Of a stretch of 64,000 bases of DNA, positions 46,688 to 55,055 are shown one piece after another; the first letter of the stretch is position 1, and each line of letters starts with the position of its first letter. Made by a program: the position numbers and the translations under genes. The stretch spans positions 1-64,000 of the forward strand of contig FMWZ01000013.1 in assembly GCA_900103495.1 (NCBI GenBank), written 5' to 3'. A model generated the notes under the pieces. It had not been told where the DNA came from. It made no database searches and saw only the letters and a program-made list of their open reading frames with translations. Source of the stretch: Lachnospiraceae bacterium G11 (lineage in GTDB: Bacteria > Bacillota > Clostridia > Lachnospirales > Lachnospiraceae).

Positions 46688-47756
46688 TACATGCCATATA
46701 TCTATCAACAACTATTTGTCTGTTGAAGTGTTGGACGACATATTCTCGTCCCTTACTTCCCATTTCCTTCTGTTTATCAGAAGGTAAATCAAGAAATGAC
46801 TTAACTGCACTGATAAGTGCAGTTTTGTTTTGTGTGGGGACAATGTATCCGCTTTCTCCATCAAGAACGGTTTCCACACAACCGGGACGATTTGTGGTAA
46901 TAACAGCTCGTCCGCAAGCTGCCGCTTCAAGGCAAACATTGGACATTCCTTCTGGGTAGAACGAAGGGTGAATCAGGCATCTTGCTTTTTCGAGATATGG
47001 CCTTACATCTTTGACACTTCCGTGATACTCAATAATGCCCTCGTCGTTTAACTTCTTTAATTCTTCCTCGTATCCCTCTTCACAATATCCAAGAATATGG
47101 AATTCTGTCTTTGGATACTCTGCTTTTATTTCTTTGGCACAAGCCAAATATTCTTCAATTCCCTTTTCCTTCATTATTCGAGAAATGTATAGGAATCGGC
47201 AGACATATTCGGGCCAATCAAGTGGCACAAATCTGTCAATGTTTACACCGGAACCCGGTAATAACGCCTTGGGCGCTTTCGTAATATGCTTTTCTTCAAA
47301 GAAATCGTGATTGGATTTGTTTTGAAAAAAGACTGTATCGGCTTTCTTAAGCCCAATCTTATATAAAGATTTTGTGATAAATCCAAGTAATCCACCTGAT
47401 TCTAAGGCAGAACCTAGTCCTGTAATATTTGCAAGATATGGAACATGTTTAATTCTGCATGCTAATCCGCCATATACGTTGGGTTTGATTGTATATGTCA
47501 ACACAACAGCAGGTTTAATATCTTTAATTAAGCGAAGATAGGTACGAAACAGCTTTAAATCTTCAACGGGGTTCATTCCACGTCGGTTTATGGGCGTTTC
47601 AATGATTTGGCAACCCTCGGAAGACAGTTCCTCAACGTTTGTGTTGTCAGGAACTGATACATATACTTTATGAGATTTTAGCAGTTCTGTAACCAATTCA
47701 TTCCTGAATCCGTACAATCCTGAGGATGAGTTGGCAAGTATAAGAATATTGCTCAT
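46668..47756 (-). CDS. GT4-family glycosyltransferase (PglA/CapM-like)
   Basis: This 362-aa GT-B enzyme has ILANSSSGLYGFRNELV, VLTYTIKPNVYGGLACR and LANITGLGSALE, the pattern of PglA-type enzymes that add the second sugar to a polyprenyl-diphosphate-linked first sugar. The donor domain has FLYISRIMKEKGIEEYL and HPSFYPEGMSNVCLEAAACG. AGGAG lies just before the ATG and overlaps the end of the ATP-grasp gene. It is third in a minus-strand unit with the ATP-grasp protein and the PglC-like enzyme, so a second-step role is well supported by context. Confidence 0.87.
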   Translation of the reverse strand: MSNILILANSSSGLYGFRNELVTELLKSHKVYVSVPDNTNVEELSSEGCQIIETPINRRGMNPVEDLKLFRTYLRLIKDIKPAVVLTYTIKPNVYGGLACRIKHVPYLANITGLGSALESGGLLGFITKSLYKIGLKKADTVFFQNKSNHDFFEEKHITKAPKALLPGSGVNIDRFVPLDWPEYVCRFLYISRIMKEKGIEEYLACAKEIKAEYPKTEFHILGYCEEGYEEELKKLNDEGIIEYHGSVKDVRPYLEKARCLIHPSFYPEGMSNVCLEAAACGRAVITTNRPGCVETVLDGESGYIVPTQNKTALISAVKSFLDLPSDKQKEMGSKGREYVVQHFNRQIVVDRYMACINSICQ

Positions 47757-47763
47757 AGCACTC

Positions 47764-48747
47764 CTAGGGAACCAGTTCTGTTCCGTTCATATCTCTTATC
47801 ATGATTTCGTTATACTTCATCATGACTATTCCGTCTTTATAGTCACCGATTCGAACTTCGTTCTCTATTCCATTAAGGTTATTAATTATTTGTGCAGGAA
47901 CGTTTACACCACAAGCGTAAGCGTGTGGGTATCCTCCACCGAATCTGGGATTGATTTCGGAGAAGTAAAATTTACAATCCTGTTCGAAGATGTCAATGTC
48001 AATGATTCCTCTGAAGCCTTCGGCCTCTACAAAAGTCTTTATCTGCTCAAACAGTTCAGGTATGTGCACTGAAACGGATTTGTCTGTTTCTCCTGCGCGC
48101 ATTTTGATTTTCTTTTTGATGAAAATGGATGCGCATTTGCCGGAAATCATGTCGATGTAGACATCAGCGCCATACTCTTGGCCATGCATAAATTCCTGAA
48201 TCATCAAGTCATCATACATGGCAAAAAGGCCTTCCAACTCCTTGTCGGAATTAACCTTGTTAATGTGGATACTTGCGCTTCCGCAGACAGGTTTAACAAA
48301 GACAGGGTAGTTAACTTCTCCTGCATTTTGAGCTGTCTTAAAATCTTCAACAGAAAGGAAACACTTTGCAGTTGTAAACCCCTGCCTGTCGAATTCCTGG
48401 GCCATTTCATATTTGTTGAAACTCATGTCAACGAGCTTTGAATCAGAGATAATAGGAGTAACCCCCATTGCAAGAAAATCGTCTTTACGTTCTGCAATCA
48501 TACTAAGCTCGGGATCTATTAGAGACAGGACAGCATCAACTTTCTCTTCACGACAAATCTCAAAAACTCTGTCCATATATCCCGGTGCTGTTATTCTGTT
48601 CACCAGAATAAATTTATCTGCATCGTATACAGCGGGAGCAAGGTTACTGCAGTCGGTAGCTATTACGCGACCATTATCTCCCAACTCCTTTTTGAAGAAC
48701 TGTATTACTTTATTTCTGGTTCCTGCGCTTAAAACAAGTATATTCAT
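47764..48747 (-). CDS. ATP-grasp enzyme of the glycan-initiation unit
   Basis: This 327-aa protein is a carbamoyl-phosphate-synthase-like ATP-grasp ligase. The N-terminal part is NILVLSAGTRNKVIQFFK; the ATP-grasp core has YPVFVKPVCGSASIHI (about residue 148), MIQEFMHGQEYGADVY (about 186) and SEINPRFGGGYPHAYACG (about 277), which holds the metal-binding Glu and Asn. Such enzymes join a carboxylate to an amine. Its place between PglA-like and PglC-like genes suggests that it ligates an amino acid or other acid to a sugar precursor. The substrate is unknown. Confidence 0.82.
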   Translation of the reverse strand: MNILVLSAGTRNKVIQFFKKELGDNGRVIATDCSNLAPAVYDADKFILVNRITAPGYMDRVFEICREEKVDAVLSLIDPELSMIAERKDDFLAMGVTPIISDSKLVDMSFNKYEMAQEFDRQGFTTAKCFLSVEDFKTAQNAGEVNYPVFVKPVCGSASIHINKVNSDKELEGLFAMYDDLMIQEFMHGQEYGADVYIDMISGKCASIFIKKKIKMRAGETDKSVSVHIPELFEQIKTFVEAEGFRGIIDIDIFEQDCKFYFSEINPRFGGGYPHAYACGVNVPAQIINNLNGIENEVRIGDYKDGIVMMKYNEIMIRDMNGTELVP

Positions 48748-48755
48748 AAGAAAAT

Positions 48756-49406
48756 CTATTCCTCTTCCTTAAGACGTCCTATTCTATCTAATCTTTCTTG
48801 GCGTATCTTTGCAAAATTCCCTTCGGTTTGCCCCGTGTCTTCGGAAACTTGATCTGAATGCCAGAGAACTGTTTTGATGGTCATAAAGATAACTTTTAAA
48901 TCCATCAGAAATGACAAGCCTTCAACGTACTGTGCATCAAGTTCGAATCGCTTATCCCAATCCACCAGGTTACGCCCACTTGCCTGTGCAAGTCCTGTAA
49001 GTCCCGGACGAACTGTGTGTCTGAGCTTCTCTCGCTCTGTGTAGTAAGGCAAGTATTCAATTAAGAGGGGTCTCGGGCCTATAAAACTCATGTCACCCTT
49101 AAGAATGCAAAAAAGTTCAGGAAGTTCATCCAGACTGGTTTTCCTAAGGAACAAGCCAAGAGGGGTTAATCTATCCTGGTCGGGAAGAAGATTCCCGTTT
49201 TCATCTCTCTTATCATTCATGGAACGAAACTTGTACATGTTAAATATCTTTTCGTTCTTGCCGGGCCTTGCCTGTTTGAAGAGTATCGGCCTTCCAAGAT
49301 TAACTCGTACAAGAATGGCAAGAATGAGATAAAGCCAGGAAAACAGTATTAGTATTATGAGCGATAATAATATATCGAGAATCCGTTTAATAATATTCTT
49401 ATACAT
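48756..49406 (-). CDS. Initiating polyprenyl-phosphate phosphoglycosyltransferase (PglC-like)
   Basis: This 216-aa monotopic membrane enzyme transfers sugar phosphate from a UDP-sugar to undecaprenyl phosphate and so starts the glycan. It has one N-terminal re-entrant hydrophobic segment (about 7-30), RPGKNEKIFNMYKFRSMND, the catalytic Asp-Glu in TSLDELPELF (about 96) and GDMSFIGPRPLL. The short length matches PglC rather than the long WbaP type. I chose ATG 49406 because a -10 TATAAT ends seven bases before it; the upstream 28 codons of the frame would then not be transcribed. The C-terminal 40 residues are charged. Confidence 0.9.
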   Translation of the reverse strand: MYKNIIKRILDILLSLIILILFSWLYLILAILVRVNLGRPILFKQARPGKNEKIFNMYKFRSMNDKRDENGNLLPDQDRLTPLGLFLRKTSLDELPELFCILKGDMSFIGPRPLLIEYLPYYTEREKLRHTVRPGLTGLAQASGRNLVDWDKRFELDAQYVEGLSFLMDLKVIFMTIKTVLWHSDQVSEDTGQTEGNFAKIRQERLDRIGRLKEEE

Positions 49407-49413
49407 ACCCTGA

Positions 49414-49422
49414 ATTATACCA
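49414..49422 (-). promoter_or_regulatory. Extended -10 promoter for a leaderless phosphoglycosyltransferase mRNA
   Basis: On the minus strand TGGTATAAT (49422 to 49414) is a consensus extended -10. Exactly seven bases separate it from the ATG, so transcription should start at or next to the start codon. A CTGCCA -35 lies 18 bp upstream (49443-49438). There is no usable ribosome site. Confidence 0.6.
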
Positions 49423-49451
49423 TAATGCTTTAATTTTTGGCAGATTGAATA

Positions 49452-49457
49452 TATAAT
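49452..49457 (+). promoter_or_regulatory. -10 box for a leaderless GT4 mRNA
   Basis: TATAAT at 49452-49457 is exactly seven bases before ATG 49465, the mirror image of the divergent unit. The -35 region (TTTAAT at 49429-49434) is poor. The ATG at 49456 overlaps the -10 itself and so cannot be the start of this transcript. Confidence 0.55.
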
Positions 49458-49464
49458 GAATAGT

Positions 49465-50595
49465 ATGAAAATAGCGATGCTGGGGCACAAAAGAATCCCT
49501 TCCAGAGAAGGTGGGGTTGAAATAGTGGTTAAGGAGCTGGCAATTGGTCTTGCCGCAAGAGGATGTGATGTTACTTGCTATAACAGAGGAGGTCATCATG
49601 TAAGCGGGAAGGAATTTGACAGCTTTAATCCTGATGAGTGTAAAGATATAACAATTAAGACAGCCTGGACCATAGATTTAAAGGGACTGGCAGCTGTTAC
49701 TTCCTCATTCTTCGGATCCATTGCATGCGCCTTTGGCAAATATGATTTGATTCATTTCCATGCCGAAGGTCCGGCGTTTATGTGCTGGTTGCCTAAGAAG
49801 TTGGGCAAGAAGATAGTCGTCACCATTCACGGACTTGACTGGAAGAGAGCTAAATGGGGTCGCTTCGCTTCATGGTACATCATGCAAGGCGAGAGAGCGG
49901 CGGCCAAGTACGCCGATGAAATGATAGTACTCAGCAAAGCTGTTCAAGATTATTTCAAAGAAAAGTATAATAGAGATACAATTTTTATTCCAAATGGTGT
50001 CACAATTTTGCCACAGATTGCATCAGAGATTGTGAAGTACAAGTATAACCTTGAGAAAGATGAGTATATTCTGTTTTTGGGACGCTTGGTTCCGGAGAAG
50101 GGTGTTCACTACCTGATTGAGGCATTCAAGGGTTTGGAAACAGATAAGAAACTTGTTATTGCAGGCGGTTCTTCTGACACATTCGAATATATGAATGAAT
50201 TAAAGCAAATGGCTGAAGGTGATGAGAGAATCATTTTCACCGGATTTGTAGAAGGAAAAGAACTTGAGGAACTCTACAGTAATGCGTACCTTTATGTGCT
50301 TCCTTCGGATGTGGAGGGTATGCCATTAAGCCTTCTTGAAGCCATGAGCTATGGAAAAGCCTGTTTGGTCTCAGATATTCCTGAATGTGCCGGTGTCATC
50401 AAGGATAAAGAGATGCTTTTCGAGCATGGGGATGTAAACGCCCTGAGAATGAAACTCTCAGAATTATTAAAGGATTCTGATATGGTAAGAGAACATGCAG
50501 ATAAGGCTTTTAGAACTGTTAGCGAAGAATACTCATGGGATAAGTGTATTGAGCAAACGCTTGAAGTATATAATCGCGTTTTAGAAACAAAGTAA
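49465..50595 (+). CDS. GT4-family glycosyltransferase (WchF/rhamnosyltransferase-like)
   Basis: This 376-aa GT-B enzyme begins MKIAMLGHKRIPSREGGVE, the opening of the DUF1972-type N-terminal domain seen in WchF (Cps2T), which adds rhamnose to the lipid-linked first sugar in pneumococcal capsules. TIHGLDWKRAKWG follows. The donor domain has ILFLGRLVPEKGVHYLIEAF and VLPSDVEGMPLSLLEAMSYG. I prefer ATG 49465 to 49456 because the -10 box overlaps the latter. It heads the rightward operon of 12 genes ending near 61.4 kb. A second- or third-step transferase is likely; rhamnose is inference. Confidence 0.87.
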   Translation: MKIAMLGHKRIPSREGGVEIVVKELAIGLAARGCDVTCYNRGGHHVSGKEFDSFNPDECKDITIKTAWTIDLKGLAAVTSSFFGSIACAFGKYDLIHFHAEGPAFMCWLPKKLGKKIVVTIHGLDWKRAKWGRFASWYIMQGERAAAKYADEMIVLSKAVQDYFKEKYNRDTIFIPNGVTILPQIASEIVKYKYNLEKDEYILFLGRLVPEKGVHYLIEAFKGLETDKKLVIAGGSSDTFEYMNELKQMAEGDERIIFTGFVEGKELEELYSNAYLYVLPSDVEGMPLSLLEAMSYGKACLVSDIPECAGVIKDKEMLFEHGDVNALRMKLSELLKDSDMVREHADKAFRTVSEEYSWDKCIEQTLEVYNRVLETK

Positions 50596-50611
50596 AGATT
50601 GGAATTATAAC

Positions 50612-51712
50612 ATGCCAACAAAGAAATTAAACGGAACGGTTATTGTTACATATCGATGTAACGCCAGATGCACCATGTGCAACAGATACAAGGCTCCATC
50701 CAAGCCGGACGAAGAAATAAGCCTTGAGACAATAAAGAAACTTCCGCCTATGTATTTTACAAATATCACAGGCGGTGAACCTTTTATTCGTGAAGATTTA
50801 AAGGATATTGTAAGGGAATTATATAAGAAAAGTGACAGGATTGTCATATCAACAAACGGCTTCTTTACAGACAGAATCCTGGATTTGGCAAAGGAATTCC
50901 CTCAGATAGGAATCAGAATCTCAATAGAGGGCCTTCAGCAGACCAATGATGAGATAAGAGGTTTACCTGATGGTTACCAGAGGGGCTATACCACCCTTCA
51001 AAAGCTTGTGGAAATGGGCATGAAGGATGTGGGATTTGGAATGACGGTTCAGGACAGGAATGCTCCTGATTTAGTGCCTTTATATGAAATATCCAATGAA
51101 ATGGGCATGGAGTTTGCAACTGCCAGTCTTCACAACAGCTTTTATTTTGTAGAGGCAAGAAATATAATTAAAGATCGCCCTATGGTTGCGGCAAACTTTG
51201 AAGAGCTGATAAACAGGCTTCTGAAGAGCAAATCTCCCAAGAAATGGTTTAGAGCTTACTTTAATCATGGACTTATTAATTATATCTATGGGCAGAAGAG
51301 ACTTCTTCCCTGCGATATGAGTTTTGATACCTTCTTTATTGATCCTTATGGGGATGTAATGCCCTGTAACGGTACCAAGAATAAGGAGGTTATGGGAAAC
51401 CTCAATGAGCAAAGCTGGGATGAATTATGGAATTCGCCCGAAGCTGAGGAAGTAAGAAAGAAAGTACGTTGCTGTGACAGACAGTGCTGGATGATTGGCT
51501 CGGTGTCACCTGCAATGCATAAGTATATTTGGAAACCTGCCTGGTGGGTATTCAGACACAAAGTTAAATCCCTTTTTACCAAGAGACCATACTCCATGTA
51601 TGAGAATAAGATATGCAGAGATCTTCGTGATGGAAAGGTGAGCAAGGAACAGTTGGATGCCTGCTCTACATGCGACATGTGTGCCAAGGCTGCAAATGGA
51701 TTAAAGGAATAA
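50612..51712 (+). CDS. Radical SAM enzyme with extra C-terminal cysteines
   Basis: This 366-aa protein has the radical SAM [4Fe-4S] motif in TYRCNARCTMCNRYK (CxxxCxxC, about residues 15-22), then NITGGEPFIREDL and STNGFF, the SAM-binding motifs. The C-terminal half has many cysteines, with PCNGTKN, RCCDRQCWM and ACSTCDMC, like a SPASM or twitch auxiliary-cluster domain. Members act on peptides or sugars. Inside a glycosyltransferase operon, and 3 bp before a polysaccharide-deacetylase-like gene, a role in sugar modification (epimerisation, deoxygenation, dehydrogenation) is possible but unproven. Confidence 0.9.
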   Translation: MPTKKLNGTVIVTYRCNARCTMCNRYKAPSKPDEEISLETIKKLPPMYFTNITGGEPFIREDLKDIVRELYKKSDRIVISTNGFFTDRILDLAKEFPQIGIRISIEGLQQTNDEIRGLPDGYQRGYTTLQKLVEMGMKDVGFGMTVQDRNAPDLVPLYEISNEMGMEFATASLHNSFYFVEARNIIKDRPMVAANFEELINRLLKSKSPKKWFRAYFNHGLINYIYGQKRLLPCDMSFDTFFIDPYGDVMPCNGTKNKEVMGNLNEQSWDELWNSPEAEEVRKKVRCCDRQCWMIGSVSPAMHKYIWKPAWWVFRHKVKSLFTKRPYSMYENKICRDLRDGKVSKEQLDACSTCDMCAKAANGLKE

Positions 51713-51715
51713 AAA

Positions 51716-52453
51716 ATGCAGGTTACTATAAGACTCGATGATATAACTCCGGATATGGACTGGGGTAAATTTAATTACTTTGAATCCATTTTGGATGAAC
51801 TTGGAATAAAACCTATTATAGGTGTTGTTCCCAACAATGAAGATGACACTCTTCACATAGAGGACAACAATCCTGTGTTTTGGGATGAAGTAAGAAGACT
51901 TAGAGATAAGGGATGGGTAATCGCTATGCATGGGTTTAACCATGTATATACCACTGATAAAGGTGGGCTTTTCCCCCTTAATCATTTCTCTGAGTTTGCC
52001 GGAGTTGATTATGAGATGCAGCTTAAAAAGATTACTGAAGGTAGAAAGGCCCTTTTAGAACAGGGAATTTCTGCTGATGTATTTATGGCTCCCGGACATA
52101 CATTTGATAAGAATACGGTAAAGGCTCTCAAAGAAAACGGATTCAAGGCAATAACCGATGGATTTGGCAGGAAACCATACAAAAGAGATGGGATTATATA
52201 TTATCCCATTGCTGAGAGGCGTGGTAGTGTATTCGAAGATGACAATACCGGCCGAACAACGTTGATTTATCACCTTAACATGATGACCATGGATGATATA
52301 AACCTAGCGGCGGTAAAACTTCGACAGAATAGAGATAAACTGATAAATTTTGAATTGATTGATAATGCTGATAATCAATCAGGGATACAGAGATTCTTAG
52401 AACTTATGAAGGCAAATACAAAAAGAATACTGGTGTCAATTAGGAATAAATAA
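51716..52453 (+). CDS. DUF2334-type polysaccharide deacetylase-like protein
   Basis: This 245-aa protein has the NodB-like metal site: VTIRLDDITPDMDW (motif 1, Asp-Asp at about residues 7-8) and AMHGFNHVY (HxxxH, about 72). FMAPGHTFDKNT is the third conserved segment. There is no signal peptide, so it acts in the cytoplasm or at the inner membrane face. It could remove an N-acyl or N-formyl group from a lipid-linked or nucleotide sugar, as ArnD does. It follows the radical SAM gene by 3 bp and touches the next start codon directly, so the three are coupled. Confidence 0.82.
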   Translation: MQVTIRLDDITPDMDWGKFNYFESILDELGIKPIIGVVPNNEDDTLHIEDNNPVFWDEVRRLRDKGWVIAMHGFNHVYTTDKGGLFPLNHFSEFAGVDYEMQLKKITEGRKALLEQGISADVFMAPGHTFDKNTVKALKENGFKAITDGFGRKPYKRDGIIYYPIAERRGSVFEDDNTGRTTLIYHLNMMTMDDINLAAVKLRQNRDKLINFELIDNADNQSGIQRFLELMKANTKRILVSIRNK

Positions 52454-53575
52454 ATGGATAGTAAACCAATAAGAGTTCTTCACGTACTTGGAAGACTGGA
52501 TATGGGTGGCGCCGAAAACAGAATAATGGATTTGTATCGTATGATTGACCGAAGCAAGGTGCAATTTGACTTTATGATACATACCACTGACAAATGTTTC
52601 TTCAATGGTGAAATAGAAAGTCTTGGTGGTCATATCTATAGCGTCCCCAGATACTTCATAAAGAACCATTTGGAGTATACTAAGGCATGGAATAAATTCT
52701 TTGAAGAACATCCTGAAATAGAAGTTGTTCATGGTCATATGACCAGCACCGCCGGCATATACTTGCCTATAGCTAGGAAACATGGTGTACGACTTTCAAT
52801 CGCTCATACAAGAAGCGCCGGGGTTCCGCAGGGTATCAAAGGATTAATGACGAAAGTTCTTCGTATTGGCCTATACAAAAAAGCAGATGTTTGCATTGCT
52901 TGCTCCAAGTTAGCGGGGATTAATTCTTTTGGAAATAAAGCCTTTAAAGAGGGTTATATCACAGTTGTTCCCAATGCGGTGGATACAGCAAGATTTGCGT
53001 ACAATGAGAGCGTAAGAGCGAAGATTAGAAAAGAACTTGGAATAAGTGATGAGACATTCGTAGTCGGACATGTGGGACGATTCCACCATGCCAAGAATCA
53101 TGAATTCCTGTTTGGCATTTTCACGGAGATAAAGAAACAGATACCTAACTCAAAACTGGTTCTTGTTGGTGATGGAGAGTTAAGAGAACAGATCACCAAA
53201 TGGATAAACGAGTTTGGAATAGATAAGGATGTTATTCTAACCGGAACAAAGAAGAATGTTGAAGACTATTACCAAGCATTTGACTACTTCGTATTTCCTT
53301 CAAGATATGAAGGGCTTCCAGGAACCGTTGTTGAAGCTCAGGCAAGCGGGTTAAGATGCCTTATATCTGATGCTGTGACAAATGAGGTAATGATTACGGA
53401 TTTGGCCGAGGCTAAGTCTTTGAACGATTCACCTGCAGAGTGGGCCGGAAGGGTTATAGAGACCAGAGATTACACTAGGACAAGCCATGCAGAAGAAGTT
53501 AAAAGCAAAGGCTTTGATTCTGAGTCACAAATAGATTATTATACGAAACTATATTTAGATAGACAGGGGAATTAG
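52454..53575 (+). CDS. GT4-family glycosyltransferase (EpsF-like)
   Basis: This 373-aa GT-B enzyme begins IRVLHVLGRLDMGGAENRIM, with VVHGHMTSTAGIYLPIARKHG and AHTRSAG, typical of EpsF/CapM-like capsule transferases. The donor domain has VVGHVGRFHHAKNHEFL, LVGDGELREQ and FVFPSRYEGLPGTVVEAQASG. The first codon follows the preceding stop with no gap. Length and motifs are complete. Galactose or N-acetylgalactosamine transfer is common in this group, but the substrate here is unknown. Confidence 0.9.
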   Translation: MDSKPIRVLHVLGRLDMGGAENRIMDLYRMIDRSKVQFDFMIHTTDKCFFNGEIESLGGHIYSVPRYFIKNHLEYTKAWNKFFEEHPEIEVVHGHMTSTAGIYLPIARKHGVRLSIAHTRSAGVPQGIKGLMTKVLRIGLYKKADVCIACSKLAGINSFGNKAFKEGYITVVPNAVDTARFAYNESVRAKIRKELGISDETFVVGHVGRFHHAKNHEFLFGIFTEIKKQIPNSKLVLVGDGELREQITKWINEFGIDKDVILTGTKKNVEDYYQAFDYFVFPSRYEGLPGTVVEAQASGLRCLISDAVTNEVMITDLAEAKSLNDSPAEWAGRVIETRDYTRTSHAEEVKSKGFDSESQIDYYTKLYLDRQGN

Positions 53576-53581
53576 ATTAGA

Positions 53582-54127
53582 ATGCAAATCAGTGGTGAGA
53601 AGATTAACCTTCGTCCGATGACATATGATGATACAGATAATATTGTCAGATGGCGAGCAAATAAGAGGGTTAGAAACAATTTCCTCTTCAGAGGAGAAAT
53701 AACAAAAGAAGTACACGAAGAGTGGATTAGAACAAGAGTTGAGACCGGAGAGGTTGTTCAGTTTATTATTGAAGAAGCTGAAAGCGGAAGGCCAATAGGC
53801 TCAACTTACCTCAGAGATATAAACAGAGAGATAGGCAAGGCAGAGTTTGGAATTTTCATCGGAGAAGATGATGCCGTGGGCCGTGGTTATGGAACTGAGG
53901 CGGCTAAGCTTATAGTTAAGTATGCCTTCAGTAATCTTAAACTCCATAAGGTCTATCTCAGGGTACTTGACGAGAACCTCGTGGCCAAAAAGAGTTACGA
54001 GAAGGTTGGATTTAAAGAAGAAGGACATTTCCGTGATGAGGTGTTCTTAAACGGAGAGTATAAAGACGTTATTTTTATGGCAATATTCGACGACGGAGAA
54101 AAAGAATGCAGCGGATTAGTTTTGTAA
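53582..54127 (+). CDS. GNAT-family N-acetyltransferase (RimJ/RimL or PseH-like)
   Basis: This 181-aa acetyl-CoA-dependent enzyme opens INLRPMTYDDTDNIVRWR, typical of the RimJ/RimL subgroup that also contains the sugar N-acetyltransferases PseH and similar. The CoA-binding signature is VGRGYGTEAAKLIVKYAF (about residues 98-115), followed by LRVLDENLVAKKSYEKVGF. In this locus it is a good candidate to acetylate the 4-amino group made by PseC or WecE. The stop lies 22 bp inside the ArnC-like gene. Confidence 0.85.
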   Translation: MQISGEKINLRPMTYDDTDNIVRWRANKRVRNNFLFRGEITKEVHEEWIRTRVETGEVVQFIIEEAESGRPIGSTYLRDINREIGKAEFGIFIGEDDAVGRGYGTEAAKLIVKYAFSNLKLHKVYLRVLDENLVAKKSYEKVGFKEEGHFRDEVFLNGEYKDVIFMAIFDDGEKECSGLVL

Positions 54128-55053
54128 TACCGTGCTATCGCTCGGCATTAACAATTGAAAAAGTGGTTAAGGAGATTGAGGACACCATGCCTTACCTTCC
54201 TGAGTATGATTATGAAATCGTACTTGTGAATGATTCATCTCCTGATGATACCTTTGAAGTTATAAGTAAACTTGCTCTGGACAATGAAAAGGTCCTTGCC
54301 ATTAACCTAGCCAGAAACTTTGGCCAGCACGCTGCCCTTATGGCGGGCTTCAGGCACACCACCGGCGATATAGTAGTAGCCCTTGATGATGATGGCCAAA
54401 CTCCTGCGGACGAGGTTGGAAAGCTTATAGAGAAACTCGAAGAGGGTTACGACGTATGCTACGCCAAGTATGATCACAAGAAACACTCATGTTTTAGAAA
54501 CTTTGGAAGCAAAGTTAATGAGAGAATGACAAGAGTTATGCTTGGCAAAAGCAAAGAACTCTACATTTCCAGCTATTTTGCAGTTAAGCGTTTCATTTTA
54601 AATGATATGCTCAGGTATGAGAATTGCTATCCTTATGTTATAGGATTGGTTCTCAGGACTACCAAGAATATTTGCAACGTAAATGTCAACCACAGAGAAA
54701 GAGAAATAGGAACTTCGGGATACACCATGAAGAAACTTCTTGCCCTTTGGATGAATGGGTTTACGGCATTTTCCGTTGTTCCCCTTAGAATAGCAACGTA
54801 CTTTGGACTGTTCTGCGCGGCAGCGGGTTTCGTGTATACCATCGTGACGATTATCAGGAAGATTATTGATAACCAGGCTCCCATGGGTTATCCTACTTTG
54901 ATATGTGCCGTCATGATTATCGGCGGAGTGCTCATGATGATGCTTGGACTTATTGGCGAGTACATCGGAAGGATGTATATTACCATGAATAACGCCCCTC
55001 AGTACGTTATAAAGGATATTGTGGGCAAAGGTTTTGATGAAACAAAGGAATAG
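54106..55053 (+). CDS. ArnC/GtrB-like polyprenyl-phosphate glycosyltransferase
   Basis: This 315-aa GT2 has two C-terminal membrane helices. SFVIPCYRSALTIEKVV, VNDSSPDDTFE, INLARNFGQHAALMAGF and LDDDGQTPAD (DxD, about residue 98) match ArnC and related enzymes that load undecaprenyl phosphate with an amino sugar such as 4-formamido-arabinose. GTSGYTMKKLLALW precedes the helices at 225-290. It differs from the GtrB-like protein at 35839 (SLEFS and DLQHP there), so the locus has two separate lipid-charging enzymes. It begins 22 bp inside the acetyltransferase gene. Confidence 0.9.
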   Translation: MQRISFVIPCYRSALTIEKVVKEIEDTMPYLPEYDYEIVLVNDSSPDDTFEVISKLALDNEKVLAINLARNFGQHAALMAGFRHTTGDIVVALDDDGQTPADEVGKLIEKLEEGYDVCYAKYDHKKHSCFRNFGSKVNERMTRVMLGKSKELYISSYFAVKRFILNDMLRYENCYPYVIGLVLRTTKNICNVNVNHREREIGTSGYTMKKLLALWMNGFTAFSVVPLRIATYFGLFCAAAGFVYTIVTIIRKIIDNQAPMGYPTLICAVMIIGGVLMMMLGLIGEYIGRMYITMNNAPQYVIKDIVGKGFDETKE

Positions 55054-55055
55054 GT

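Noticed and set aside
49456-49464. ATG at 49456 as the start of the GT4
   Set aside because: It overlaps the -10 TATAAT; ATG 49465 fits both the promoter distance and the usual first residue of this family.
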